Below, in pieces: positions 34,864 through 47,259 of a stretch of DNA of 64,000 bases. The notes below the pieces were generated by a model. The model was not told the origin of the DNA and searched no databases. It saw nothing but the letters and a program-made list of their open reading frames with translations. Position 1 is the stretch's first letter, and each line of letters starts with the position of its first letter. This DNA comes from Patiria pectinifera (taxonomy: Eukaryota; Echinodermata; Asteroidea; Valvatida; Asterinidae), in assembly GCA_029964075.1 (NCBI GenBank), contig CM057134.1, positions 18,268,905 to 18,332,904 of the forward strand, given 5' to 3'. The translations under genes were made by a program, and so were the position numbers.

Positions 34864-36096
34864 TAGTTCCTCAATTGCCTTCCTTGCGGTTTTTAGGATG
34901 AGTCTCTGCTGAAATTAAAAACCATTTTTGTTCCCACTGCATTAAAAAAAAAGCAAATTCAAAAACCTTTTGAACTTCAATTTTTTTTTTTTTAAATTTT
35001 TTTTTTTTTTTTTTTCGCTTTCAAATGTGACAACTCACTCACTTGCCATCCCACCCACCCTGCAAAAAGCTGTTCTGATATGCTTATCTGGGCTTCATCG
35101 ATGTTACAGCGTCGAAACGCTGTCTTGCCCACTTTGGGGGTTTGCCCACAGCATCTGCCATGCTCAGTAACCTTTTCCACTGTTGACATGCCTATCTAAT
35201 GAGCTTTCTTAGCTAGCTGCAGACAATATTTCAGAATGCTTATTGTCCAATGTTATATAATCAGGCCTTTGAGTTAAAACAGCCAAAAAGCTCCCATCAG
35301 TAAAGCACATTTTTCCCATGCATGCGTTACAACCATGTACATGTAGGTATAACGGTACTGTTTGTATTAGGCCGAGTTACACTTATTGCTTTAAAAATTA
35401 CCAGTTTTCTGGTGTCAGTTTTGTACATAAAAATAAAAATGTTCTTGCAAATAAGACTCAACTTGTTAACTGTATACATGTAGCAGTCAAGATGTTCTTT
35501 CCCTGCTCCTGAATCTAAAACAATTCAACCATGGATTCTCTACACAAGGGTAAATGACTTCACCAAATTTCAGGTTAGAGGCGTGATATGGCAAGTACTT
35601 GCGCGCCGTGCGTGCGCATTTGCTAGACTCGGCGCGTAACTGCAGTTTTTCAGTGGGCACATTTCTGTCGCTGATGATGGCACTCGCATTTTCTTCTACA
35701 TCTTCTTTGCATCGTACACAAGCCCAAATGAGTCTTTTATCCTTGTGTAGAGGTCCCATGGTTGAGCTAAACGTGAAACGTGTTTTTATTCAGTGTCTCA
35801 TTTGAAAGAAATTGACTTCTGACTTGCTATTAACTAGCAATTTTTTTTTTAAGTTCTCTATTTTCTGGGGAACCTGGAAGAAGCATGGGCAATATTTCTT
35901 GAACTGTTCACTCAGGTCTGCAAAGGATAAAGCGTTTCGTCTTACCAATGCAGTTAGAAATGTGTAAACTGACATTCCTTTTCTTGCCCGAACTTATTGT
36001 GAATTCTTTTTTTGTTGATTTCAGAAAGGAAGACATGCAGCCGAAAAAGAAGAGTTGAATGGTTCAGCAGAGGTGAGTTAAACCGTCAATCAAATA

Positions 36097-36510
36097 CAGT
36101 GGAACGTCCCTATACTGAACACCGCTATACCGAACATTTGGCTGTACCGAACATCAGCCTTGGCTCCCAATTTTTATGTACAAAAAGTACCGCACATTGT
36201 TGTCGGAAATGTCAACAGAAGAGCGACAAATGGCTATTATTTCCCCAACAAATAGGTGGAAAAAGCCACCCATGTAAACTCAAAAACTGTGTAACTCAAT
36301 AATCGCACGTGTTCGAAGTAGTCTTTCAGTAACTACTAGTTCCGCTACGGAATTGAAAATATTAATGGACATGTTAAGCGACTCCGCGCATGGTTTGTAA
36401 ATGCAACTACACATTAACAATGATCAATGTGAAAATCGCTATACCGAACGATCGTTATTACAAACAATTTCTGTGGATCCCACGATGTCCGTTATAAAAA
36501 CGTTCTACTG
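36097..36510. mobile_element. pogo/Tigger-like MITE, unit 3
   Basis: 414 bp. The right end is CGTTCTACTG|TA. Internally shortened near 36,425 relative to the other units. Confidence 0.72.
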
Positions 36511-36545
36511 TAGTTCCTCAATTGCCTTCCTTGCGGTTTTTAGGA

Positions 36546-37166
36546 TGAGATCGTTGTTTCTTTTGTGAAAGTCAATTGGAACACTACGTTTTGTCAAACA
36601 TGCTCATCTTTTAGCAAGCTAAAAGCTAATGCCCCTATCACACAGGAATGCTGATTTCGTTGGCGGGCAAATCTTTGAAAATTATTTTCTCCCATTTGAA
36701 AGACCGGCGATTTGGACCAAAATTATATAAGGTTCCTGTATGAAGCGTACACTATCCTCTACCTACTGAAACTTGCCATTTGTATCGGCCTTTTTTAAGA
36801 GTCGAATGTGCACCTACAGGTACGAACAATCTGACCTTGCTTTTGTTGTTGTTATGATTTTTGTTTGATGTGCCATTACAACACTTCAATTTTGTCAAAA
36901 GCAGTTGCATTTGACATCAAAATCAAGCACACCTTTTCACATATCTTGTCCGAACAGTGCAGTCTTCAGGTACTTAGCGCGTATTTCTGATGTCTCCAAT
37001 GCAATCTCATAAAATTTCGCGAATACTTTCGTGACTTGTGCGTGATCCCTGGGCAAGAAACTGAAGTCAAACAGGGCTCTGCGCATGACACGGCCACTGA
37101 CCGTACTAAAGCAGATGATCCTCGATTTCAAGCTTTCTGACTTGGATTTTGTCTTTTTAATTTCAG
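36546..37166 (+). other. Last intron of the degenerate gene, no feature
   Basis: Unique sequence leading into the TTAATTTCAG acceptor. Nothing further recognised. Confidence 0.4.
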
Positions 37167-37449
37167 GGGTTTGAGGACTGCATCTTCAAGCTTGAGATGC
37201 AAGGAGCCTGCATTACTTGGCCCAGCTTGAGCTGACACTGAAGAGGATTTACACAACATGCCGCTGTTCTGTGTGCCGGAACCGATTTATTTTATGAGAG
37301 GCCTATAGATGAAAAGTTACAATTCACACGTTCACCTTTGAAAGAATAAGCCACAGAAGTATGACATGATGCGGGTCATCTCCAACAGTGATGTGTCTAA
37401 ACAATGTCTCGTAGGACAATTTTACCATAGGATTTACGTGGACAATAAA

Positions 37450-38337
37450 GTTGAACATTTTAAAGTTGAATTTTCTCAGAATTTAAAGTTGAAGGTTTAC
37501 CACGTACCGTATTTTATTTTATGTTATAATAATGGCTTATTACCTTTACCTTTAGAGTTACAAAATTTTGATGAATACTCACTTTAATTTCAAACCATTT
37601 ATTGTTATATAAAATATAGAGGCAATCCACGTAACGTTTTGAATATGTTATGTTAATGTTATTTTTTTTTAATTTTGCAAGGCCAACCCATTAACGTTTT
37701 GGAAATAAGATTTAAAAAGGAGTTCAGATTGTTTATTTTAAAATGTGGATGACATTTTAATGGATGTAGCTCTGTAATTAGTTCACCAGTACTTTTGCTT
37801 TTCTACTCTTAATGATTAATGATCTTATGTTTATTGAACTTTAGTCATATTTGTCCTACAAGGTAAAAAAAAAAAAAAACCTGATTATCGTGTCTTAATG
37901 CATGAGTTGTACGAGTTGTATTTGCTGGCAAAGTTTATAAAAAAGGTAAGTGACTAATAAATGTTGGTGAATATTAAAGAATGAAAATATACAGAAATAA
38001 AAAGATAGAACAGGCAAAGAGAAACCTCATATTTGAAAGAGTGAATTATTACTGTGTTATAACAATAGAGGATATAGAATAATAGAGAACAATATAGTAC
38101 AATAATATAGTAAAATATTATCTAGTTATATAGTAACAATAATATAGAATAATAATATAGAACAATATTATCTAGTTATATAGTAACAATAATAAAAAAG
38201 AACTATTTTATCGTGATTGCATTTTATCTTGTTTATATAGTAACATTAATAAAAAAAGTACTGTTTTATCGGGTTTGCATTTTAATCGAGTTGAAAGTAG
38301 TAATGAATCGAGTAGTAACATTGTATCGAGTAGCAAC
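37450..38337. other. AT-rich gene-free stretch with degenerate TATAGTAACAATAATA repeats
   Basis: From about 38,060 to 38,330 words such as ATATAGTAACAATAAT and ATTATCTAGTTATATAGTAA recur. This passes directly into the 14-bp array. Confidence 0.6.
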
Positions 38338-39920
38338 CCAAAAATTCGCTCCCAAAAATTCGCTCCCAAAAATTCGCTCCCAAAAATTCGCTCCCAAAAA
38401 TTCGCTCCCAAAAATTCGCTCCCAAAAATTCGCTCCCAAAAATTCGCTCCCAAAAATTCGCACCCAAAAATTCGCTCCCAAAAATTCGCACCCAAAAATT
38501 CGCACCCAAAAATTCGCACCCAAAAATTCGCACCCAAAAATTCGCACCCAAAAATTCGCACCCAAAAATTCGCACCCAAAAATTCGCACCCAAAAATTCG
38601 CACCCAAAAATTCGCACCCAAAAATTCGCACCCAAAAATTCGCACCCAAAAATTCGCACCCAAAAATTCGCACCCAAAAATTCGCACCAAAAAATTCGCA
38701 CCCAAAAATTCGCACCCAAAAATTCGCACCCAAAAATTCGCACCCAAAAATTCGCACCCAAAATTCGCACCCAAAAATTCGCACCCAAAAATTCGCACCC
38801 AAAAATTCGCACCCAAAAATTCGCACCCAAAAATTCGCACCCAAAAATTCGCACCCAAAATTGCTTTTAAAAAATTCGCACCCAAAATTCGCACCCAAAA
38901 ATTCGCACCCAAAAATTCGCACCCAAAATTCGCACCCAAAAATTCGCACCCAAAATTCGCACCCAAAATTCGCACCCAAAATCCGCCCCCAAAAATTCGC
39001 ACCCAAAAATTCGCACCCAAAATTCGCACCCAAAATTCGCACCCAAAAATTCGCACCCAAAATTCGCACCCAAAATTCGCACCCAAAAGTCCGCACCCAA
39101 AAATTCGCACCCAAAAATTCGCACCCAAAAATTCGCACCCAAAAATTCGCACCCAAAAATTCGCACCCAAAAATTCGCACCCAAAAATTCGCACCCAAAA
39201 ATTCGCACCCAAAAATTCGCACCCAAAAATTAGCACCCAAAAATTCGCACCCAAAAATTCGCACCCAAAAATTCGCACCCAAAAATTCGCACCCAAAAAT
39301 TCGCACCCAAAAATTCGCACCCAACAATTCGCACCCAAAATTCGCACCCAAAATTCGCACCCAAAATTCGACCCAAAAATTCGCACCCAAAAATTAGCAC
39401 CCAAAAATTCGCACCCAAAAATTCGCACCCAAAAATTCGCACCCAAAAATTCGCACCCAAAAATTCGCACCCAAAAATTCGCACCCAAAAATTCGCACCC
39501 AAAAATTCGCACCCAAAAATTCGCACCCAAAAATTCGCACCCAAAAATTCGCACCCAAAAATTCGCACCCAAAAATTCGCACCCAAAAATTCGCACCCAA
39601 AAATTCGCACCCAAAAATTCGCACCCAAAAATTCGCACCCAAAAATTCGCACCCAAAATTCGCACCCAAAAATTCAGACTTTTAAAAATTCGCACCCAAA
39701 AATTCGCACCCAAAAATTCGCACCCAAAGTCGCACCCAAAAATTCGCACCCAAAAATCGCACCCAAAATTCGCACCCAAAAATTCGCACCCAAAAATTCG
39801 CACCCAAAAATTCGCACCCAAAAATTCGCACCCAAAAATTCGCACCCAAAAATTCGCACCCAAAAATTCGCACCCAAAAATTCGCACCCAAAAATTCGCA
39901 CCCAAAAATTCGCACCCAAG
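38338..39920 (+). repeat. 14-bp minisatellite (TTCGCACCCAAAAA), about 113 units
   Basis: The first nine or so units use TTCGCTCCC; after one mixed pair, the rest use TTCGCACCC. Scattered 13-bp units lose one A. The unit lacks stops in all six frames and 14 is not a multiple of 3. That yields ORFs of 565 codons (minus) and 566 codons (plus) encoding cyclic 14-residue peptides (for example KNSHPKIRTQKFAP). Two islands, CTTTTAAAAAATTC at about 38,865 and CAGACTTTTAAAAATTC at about 39,675, interrupt it. Confidence 0.97.
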
Positions 39921-40210
39921 TACAAATCGGGGGGGAGGGGCTTGCCCAGGCAGGTTTGCAGGGGGGGGGGTTTAGGCGGACGGCTGGTTTGGGGGTTGGC
40001 GGAGGGCTTGTTGGGGGATGGCGGAGGGCTTGTTGGGGGGTTGGCGGAGGGCTTGTTGGGGGTTGGGGGTGGCGGAGGGCTGTACTCGATCCGGGGACCC
40101 GCCACTTCCCGGTCACAACACCTACCTACTACACAATCCGGGTCCCCCGGTAGAAATACGTTTTTAATAAACTTAACTCACAGGTTTCAATCTATAAAAC
40201 TAGACTAAAA
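39921..40210. repeat. G-rich GGCGGAGGGCTTGTTGGGGG repeats
   Basis: About four imperfect copies between 39,990 and 40,085 follow the 14-bp array. ORFs in this area are proline- or glycine-rich artefacts. Confidence 0.7.
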
Positions 40211-40211
40211 A

Positions 40212-40275
40212 TACCCACCTGGGATTTGAACCCACAACCTCTCACTTTGGAGAGGAGAGTTCTCACTACTCGCCA
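40212..40275 (-). other. tRNA-like T-arm and D-arm relic
   Basis: On the minus strand GGCGAGTAGTGAGAACTC precedes GTGGGTTCAAATCCCAGGTG, a B-box-like sequence. It resembles the arms at 1-195. No full cloverleaf could be drawn. Confidence 0.4.
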
Positions 40276-43074
40276 AACACATCTCTGAAAGAATAACTCT
40301 GAACTAACATATGAACCTGAAGTTGAAATTTTTTTTCAAAAAAAAAAAATTAACACATTTACGACGCCACTTTTGGATCCAAGTTTTGGATCGCCCGTTT
40401 GGGACTATTCCATTCTTTCTCTCGAAATTGATCGAAACTACATTAAAATTATTCTCAGAAATTCACAACGGTGAGGGGTTAGCATTGCATTTTTATAACA
40501 AATGGGAGGCAAACAAATTTGTGTCCAAAATTCAACACGATTAATTAGCCTTGCATTTTCATCACAAATTAAAAACGGTAAGGTATTAGCCTTGCATTTT
40601 TGCCTTGCATTTTTATCAAAATGGGACGCACTCAAATTCAACACGGTAAAGGCCCTATCACACTGTCTGCGATCTTATATGCGCTCCCACTGCGTCCTTG
40701 AAAAATAGCTGAGGTGCAGCAACAACTACTACATCACAGCGACAACTACATAGGTCGCCAGATGGGCGCCAGAGGGTCTTAATGGTCTTCGATGAACGCA
40801 AAGGTCTTTGAACATGCTCACAACAATCGCAACACCTCTGCGCTCTGGCCAGGGCACCCTAATGATCCAACTCGGGCGCTGTGCGAACGTGAATCGTGCG
40901 ACATTGAAGTGGCATTGAGGCAGCTTATAGGCGCAAGGCAGTCGATGTAGTCTCCATGAGAAAGTAACTGGACTGCGATGAACTTGTAGAATAATTTTTG
41001 AAACTGGACTGTGTATTGACCGTTTTGTTTTGGCATTTATACAGCGCAAGTGATGTCACATGAGCGTATTTTGGTCGAATAGAGAGCGCGACGCGAGCTA
41101 CTAGGACGTATCAACAGCGAGTAGAGCATAGTGTGAGCGCAGTGACAGCGGAGCGGCAGCGACTAGATCGAGTAATTGACCTTAACAGGGGCGCATAGAG
41201 AGCGAGTTGAACGCATCGTAAGCGTGGGAAGAGCACAGTATGAGCGTAGCTTGAGCTTCTTTGAAGAGAAAGTTGTCATTTTCTTGCGTCTTCGCTGCGA
41301 TTGTTAAATTTATGAAAAACATTTGGTCGCCGTAAGGTCTCCTATGTTAAACCATTGCTATGACGTCACACTATTGTTCAAAGTGCGGATTCGGATCTAC
41401 GAATCTCTTACACTGGTCACAAAGTGTGGATTCGGAACCAAGAATCTTAAGTAAAGTGTGGATTCGGAATTACGAATCCACACTTTGAACACGTCGGACA
41501 ATCAGTGTTCTCCATAATGAGCATGAATAGGACCGTCTGCGTGAAATTTGTTTTCCAAAAATTTCCAATGCATCTTCACTGTCAGATTTTCAGCCGTGAC
41601 TTTAAAATCTACTTTTAGTTAGAAAGAAATCATCGTCTGAAATATCCATTTTGTCGTAAGGAGCATATACACACAAAATGACTTGTACGGGTGTGTCGAT
41701 ACCAAACACGCCGGGAACCAATGTTGCAACCGGACGCCACTTCCGCGCTGTGTACAACGTCTATGGAGAGTCATTTTAAGTATTTCCTAACAATTTTGGA
41801 AACATTTGTCAGTCCCAGATTCATGTCTGATCATCATTTTTGCAACGAATGGCCTTCAATGAGATAATATATGACGAAAAAAGTGGCGTCAGGTTGCAGC
41901 ATTCTTTCCAATACTTCTGTTGACGCAATGGTTTAAGTCGAAGAATACACTTGCAAGTGTGAATTCTTAAATTACGAATCAACACTTTCTCATTCATTCT
42001 CCTTAGGCATTAGCCTAGTATTGATATCAAAATTAGTAAAAATTCAAAAAAGTTAGGGTTTATACATGTAGCCTTGCATTTTTATCACAAATTATATACG
42101 GTAAATATACAGGGCAAAATTTAAGTTTTTATCATGAATTAAGGGTATTGCATTTTCTTTAAAACGGGGCAAAAGTTAAGGTTTTATTACAAAGTCAAAA
42201 TGGTTAACGGGCAGGCCAAGCATTTTTTTTTTAAATTCAGGACAAATATGTTGGTAGTAAAAATTTCGGATCAGTGAGGGGTTTCATTTTTCCACAAATC
42301 AAACACGGTAAGGCAATAGCCTTGCATTTTCATAACAGCGACGCAAAAGTTAATTTTTTTATCCCCAATTTAAAACGGTAAGGGGTTATAATTATAGCCT
42401 TGCATTTTTGTCAAAACGGGATGGACACAAATTTTTAATCCAAAATTGAACACGGTATTAAAGCGGTTAGCATTGCATTTTTATCACACACTAAAAACGG
42501 TATAAGGCACTAAAGCCTTGTATTTTCATTAAAACGGCGCAAAACTAAGTTTTTAGCACAAATTCAAAACAGTACGGAGTTTTTGTACCCTTGCATTTTT
42601 AGCACAATTCAGGAAAAAATACATTGTAGCCAAATTCAATAAATGTGTTTCATTAAGCAAATGTATTTGTACCACATGCAGTCCTGAGGAATCGCCTAAA
42701 AGCTAATTATCAAGAGGCTCTTTGACTACAACAGTACAACAGAACGCAGAGAAAATAACTTACACAGGATTGTTTGCACAAAAAAAGAAGCAAACAGAAG
42801 AAAAATTGGAGTGTTTTCATTTAGCAAATGTTCCGAGTTATATTATTTCAGCATAACATTTGAAAGGCCTTGCTGTGTAAGAAAACATTCAGCTTGCAAA
42901 TTCAGTTTGCAATTTCATTTCAAACTTTTGTCTGTGAAATTGAACGTCAAGCTGCCATAAGTAATGGCAGAACCTACAAAGAATTGAATATATGGCATGT
43001 GATGTGATCATCGTTCACTGAGCAAGACAAATATAGCTGCAAGAAAGACAAAGTAACACTTTTCACTGAGCAGG
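40276..43074. other. Gene-free stretch with degenerate CCTTGCATTTTTATCA repeats
   Basis: A loose 60-70 bp repeat with AACACGGTAAGG and GCCTTGCATTTTTATC words occupies about 40,430-40,660 and 42,045-42,620. A GTGTGGATTCGGAATTACGA palindrome lies at about 41,457-41,484, with two related halves just upstream. No gene. Confidence 0.55.
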
Positions 43075-43347
43075 GCCCAATTTCACCGCGCTGCTAAGCA
43101 CACAATTTTATGCCAACTGAGCCTCCGTCTATTTTATGGGGACAGTAAGCATAAACACAGCAAAAGGCACGCTTACTTCAGAGGAAAAATTTGCTTAACT
43201 TGGTGATGTAACAATAGAAATCTCCATGCACGCGCGGCCATTAGCACATCAGCGCCGTGAAATAGTGCTTAAGGTTAGCACTTATTCTGCCATGCAGCAC
43301 AACTTTTCTTCTAACTGTTTAGCAGCGCCATGAAATTGGGCCCAGGT
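43075..43347. mobile_element. MITE with GGGCCCAATTTCA TIRs
   Basis: GGGCCCAATTTCACCGCGCT at 43,075 is mirrored by GGCGCTGCTAAA-type sequence ending TGAAATTGGGCCC at about 43,347, giving roughly 28-bp TIRs. I recall similar GGGCCCAATTTCA-ended repeats in echinoderm genomes. Confidence 0.7.
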
Positions 43348-43740
43348 CAAAAATCCTGGTAAGGTTGGTTTAAACAGGGCCACCACGAGAAGGTCCCAGG
43401 ATACCAGCCCCAACGCGCTTTCAGTATCGTCAGGTCCATTGCTGGATAAAAGGTAGGCCCCGGAGGGCCAGACACAGTTATCGACTGTCCGGTACGCCCA
43501 CCCAACCCCGAAGGATCAGGAGAGTACCCTAACCTATATGCACGCCCCCCTCAGTTCATCCCCCATTACAGGTTCATGCGTTCTGAGGAAGTAGCAGCGT
43601 TTGCCGGCTGTGAATACAGGGCCACGCCCCTATAAAGAGGGACGCACTACCTGCTCCTTTATGGCACGGCATCCTAGGGTTTCCAGGCCGCTGCGTAGGA
43701 CCCACGTCCCCTCGTGAAAGGCGGACCTTCCACGCGGACG
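43348..43740. other. Gene-free stretch
   Basis: GC-richer unique sequence before the 48-bp array. Nothing recognised. Confidence 0.45.
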
Positions 43741-43744
43741 CAAC

Positions 43745-44160
43745 CCGTCCCTTTTAACTGGGTTTACCTCGCACCTCAATCGGGCACCAGTCCAAGCCCG
43801 ATTAACTGGGTTTACCCCGCACCTCAACCGAGCACCAGTCCAAGCCCGATTAACTGGGTTTACCCCGCACCTCAACCGAAGTACCAGTCCAACCCCGATT
43901 AACTGGGTTACGCCGCACTTCAATCAGAGCACCAGTCCAACTCCGATTAACCGGGTTACGCCGCACTTCAATCAGAGCACCAGTCCAACCCCGATTAACT
44001 GGGTTACGCCGCACTTCAATCAGAGCACCAGTCCAACCCCGATTAACTGGGTTACGCCGCACTTCAATCAGAGCACCAGTCCAACCCCGATTAACTGGGT
44101 TACGCCGCACTTCAATCAGAGCACCAGTCCAACTCCGATTAACCGAGTTACGCTGCACTT
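43745..44160 (+). repeat. 48-bp minisatellite, about 8.5 units
   Basis: The unit contains CGATTAACTGGGTTACGCCG and CACTTCAATCAGAGCACCAG. Period 48 keeps one frame, so both strands show clean 16-residue repeat peptides. The first three units are a diverged subtype with GGGTTTACC. Confidence 0.92.
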
Positions 44161-45515
44161 CAACTCCATTCGCCCGACGTGCTCAATTTGAGCCGATGAT
44201 CTGTGGAGAAACCACCACCCCACACAAAACCAACCACCACCGACCCCACAACCACAACATGTACCGGTACTGTCAAAAAGTCGGTTTTCCCGATTGTACG
44301 CGGAAGAGTTTGAACAATTTGGAGAAGGCGCTGGGTTCCACATAAACATCTTAGAGTCTGACTCACTCTGAACAATCCATCGAACGACTCCACTTGCAAA
44401 CTGTACTTGGGTCTTGAGTTCCAGGGTCTTGAGTGTTCACTGGCTCAATTTGAGCGCTAGTGGCTGAAAGAAAATGGTTAGTCTTACCTTAGTGAACACA
44501 TAGCTGACTTAGTTCTTGATAAGTTTAATCAATGGCTGAACCAAACGGTAAGTCCCACCTTAGTGAACACATCTGGATGACTTGTTTCCTGCTGGCTGGC
44601 TGGCTTAAATTGGACAAAAAGTAATTTTATCAAAAAATTGCAAATCTTGTGGGGCTAGCCTTGTATTTCTATCAAAAGTGGACAAAAAGTAAGCTTTTGT
44701 TTACTTTTGTTTTCTTACTTACATTTGCAATTTTTTTTCAAAAGAAACCTCTGTTGTGTTTACAAATTCGCTTCGCGATAACTACTTCGCAATTCGATGT
44801 CGCGGTGACGATAAACATGTGTAGTGCTAGCTCAATGCAGCAATAACTGGTTCCCACCGCGCCACACAGGGGCCAATTTAGAAGACATGATGAAAATACA
44901 GTAACCAGTCTGTGCATGCATGGCTATGCGCTAGAGCTAGCATGGCTATATGCATGGCAGGCCGTGCGGTGCTGTCAACGGGTCGGATTTAACATCGTAA
45001 AAATGCCAAGAAAACACCGATGGAGAAAGACCTTTTTTGCAAGTTTAATGATTCACAGAACTTGATCTCTCTTGTCTGTGTATGTATTTTCCGTGTTCCA
45101 GAGTTCATTTTGAGATTGAACCACTCGTATTTGGAGTGATACGATGCAGGGTGTTACCCTGGAATTTTCTACTGTAAAAACGAGGTCTGTCGCCCGCCAT
45201 ACATGCACACAGTTTTTCGTCTTGACTATCGTTATGCATATGGTGCGTACGACCATTATTTTTTAAGAATTATCGAACATAAATATAGATAGTGACAATA
45301 ATAAAGGTACATTTTCTTTTTTGTATAGCTTTTGTAGTGCAATGAAAATTTCAGGCTAAAACTTCGCATATAATTGAATACCCCATTCAATCGGCATAAA
45401 AAAAAATGGGCCAAAAAAAAAAATTCTGACAGACTGACCCTATTTTGGAAAGGCATGTAATTGGAAGCAGAACTACATGTATTTTGTTTTTGGCCTTAAC
45501 CAAATGGTTAGTCCT
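44161..45515. other. Gene-free stretch
   Basis: CCTTAGTGAACACAT occurs at about 44,487 and 44,557 in a diverged duplicate of about 70 bp. No coding exon recognised. Confidence 0.45.
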
Positions 45516-45790
45516 ACCTTCTTGTTGGCTGGCTCCCCAGTTGGCTGGCTGTCTGGCGGGGAGGCAGGCTGGCTGTCTGGCGGGGAGGCAGGCTGGCTGT
45601 CTGGTGGAGAGGCAGGCTGGCTGGCTGGCGCTGGCTGGCTGGCTCCCCCGGTTGGCTGGCTGGCTCCCCAGCAGGCAGGCAGGCTGGCTGGCTCCCCGGC
45701 TCCCCAGTTAGCTGGCTGTCTGGCGGGGAGACAAGTTTGCTAGCTGGCTGGCTGGCAGGCAGGCTGGCAGGCTGGCTGGCTCCCTGGCAG
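45516..45790 (+). repeat. GGCTGGCT/GGCAGGCT minisatellite
   Basis: Tetranucleotide GGCT/GGCA text with a 28-bp higher-order unit (CTGTCTGGCGGGGAGGCAGG) at about 45,548-45,620. Open frames here on both strands are artefacts. Confidence 0.88.
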
Positions 45791-46310
45791 AATGGCTGAC
45801 TATCTTGCTGCTGATACTGTACAAAGAACAAAAAGGAAACATTTTGAAAAGTGGGGTTCGTTTGAAAGGAACAGCTTAATTTGCATTCTGTTCAAAACAA
45901 CTATAGATGGAGTTCGTAAAAAACAAATGCCCAGAAATTCTCTGAGAGATCTGTTCTATTCAACAGTAACATTTCTAAGGAATGAATTTTCATCAACAAT
46001 AATTCATTACAGACTACCACATATCTTTTCCTGGAGAGTTTAAATATATTTTAAATCATCATCCCACAAATGAATACAATGTAAACAAATTATTTTACTT
46101 TTGAGGCACAGGGTAACATATTTAAATAGGTAAGTGCATTTTCATTTTCTGCGCGTATAATGTCTCATCATGTTTATTTTGTGCCATTTGTAAAAAAAAA
46201 AAATTAGAAATGGGTATTAAGTAATACGTGTTACGGAAAGTTTCAAACAGTACATACACCAAGTAATACACACTGGGCGAACAAAACAAGCTTTTTTTTA
46301 TGGTAGTTCG
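45791..46310. other. Gene-free stretch
   Basis: AT-rich; nothing recognised. Confidence 0.4.
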
Positions 46311-47259
46311 TTTTTTTGTGTGTGTTTTTTTGCTGTTTCACTCAAAGGTGTGATTATATAACATTGGAGTAGCCTGGACAATAAGAATTCTAAACTATTG
46401 TCTGCAGCAAGCTAAGAAAGCTCATTAGGTATGCAGGTCAATAGTGAAAAGGTTACTGAGCATGGCAGAAGCTGTGGGCAAACCCCTAAAGTGGGAAAGA
46501 CAGCTTTTTGACGCTGTAACAACGATGAAGCCCAGATAAGCACATCAGAACAGCTTTTTGCTGGGTGGGTGGGATGGCAAGTGAGCGAGTTGTCACATTT
46601 GAAAGGGAATGTTTTCACCAAAAAAAAAAAAATTGAAGTTGAATTTTTTTTTTTTTTTTAAATACAGTGGGAACAAAAATGGTTTTTAAAAAGAAAAAGA
46701 AAAAACTTTGATAGAAACTTCAAGTTGAACATTTAAAAAAAAAATGCAATGGAAAAAAAGGTTGTTAGTTTCAGATGCAGACTTTTGTACATCAAAGAAG
46801 GGAAAGTCCCAATAAAATCACAACATTTACATCATTTTTTTCTTCTAGCAGCACCCAAAAAAATTATACCAATTGCATATGATAATTTTTTTTCAATTTT
46901 GGGGAAAACACAGCAAATCAATGTACAGAAGGCCATGGAAAATGACGGCCAAATTAGCAAGCAGCAGTTTCCCCAGGCAATCAAACAAAAGCTTGAGATG
47001 TAATAATTTGCAAAACGTCAGTCGCACCACAAACCGTCGGATCGCAATTTTTGGTGTTTTGAGAAAAAAAAAGAAACGATTTAAAAGTGATTATATTTTG
47101 GTTGGCTCATTCTTTATACTTCCTGTGTAAGAATTCCATCATTTCGTTTCAGCTAAAAAGTTTAAGTTTAAGCTTCATCGCATGCTTCTGAGTTTGCCTA
47201 GTTTTTAAGATACCCAGTTCCCAAGATACATGTGCCTTTGGAAAACTTACTTTATTGTA

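Larger units (their letters stand above)
31860..36545 (+). repeat. Tandem triplication of a 1.4-1.65 kb exon-bearing unit
   Basis: Units begin at TGCTGAAATTAAAAACCA-type sequence at about 31,863, 33,262 and 34,905. Each contains the GACAACTCACTCACTTGCCA block, the CTGAATCTAAAACAATTCAA block, the 48-nt exon and a TIR element. Units 2 and 3 share about 240 bp (34,120-34,310; 35,780-35,975) absent from unit 1, so they are the more recent pair. Confidence 0.88.
30775..37297 (+). pseudogene. Degenerate multi-exon gene of the duplicated family (ADCY10-like?)
   Basis: Phase-0 exons can be joined: 30775-30965 (copy 3 of the 63-codon exon, frameshifted where GGAGTCTTC became GGATTTTC), 32718-32769, 34362-34409, 36025-36072 (three copies of a 48-nt exon reading KGRHAAEKEELNGSAE; the first has a 4-bp insertion) and 37167-37297. 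The last reads GFEDCIFKL, then, after a one-base loss, DARSLHYLAQLELTLKRIYT and TCRCSVCRNRFIL with TGA at 37,295. AATAAA lies at about 37,444. Splice sites are all GT-AG. The helical, charged sequence recalls the post-ATPase region of ADCY10-type cyclases, but that is a weak recollection. Confidence 0.5.

Noticed and set aside
32376..35759. Minus-strand ORFs with ACVRCK-type cysteines repeated in three units
   Set aside because: Each unit breaks the frame differently and the similarity is explained by the tandem triplication; no evidence of selection on protein.
38208..39975. Two overlapping ORFs of about 565 codons on opposite strands
   Set aside because: Both are translations of the 14-bp stopless minisatellite; they have no unique domain and cycle through one 14-residue peptide.
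43714..44158. Opposing ORFs with 16-residue repeats
   Set aside because: They come from the 48-bp minisatellite, whose period keeps one frame open; no start context or splice sites.
45445..45831. ORFs rich in Leu/Ala/Gly/Trp
   Set aside because: Translation of the GGCTGGCA repeat in several frames.
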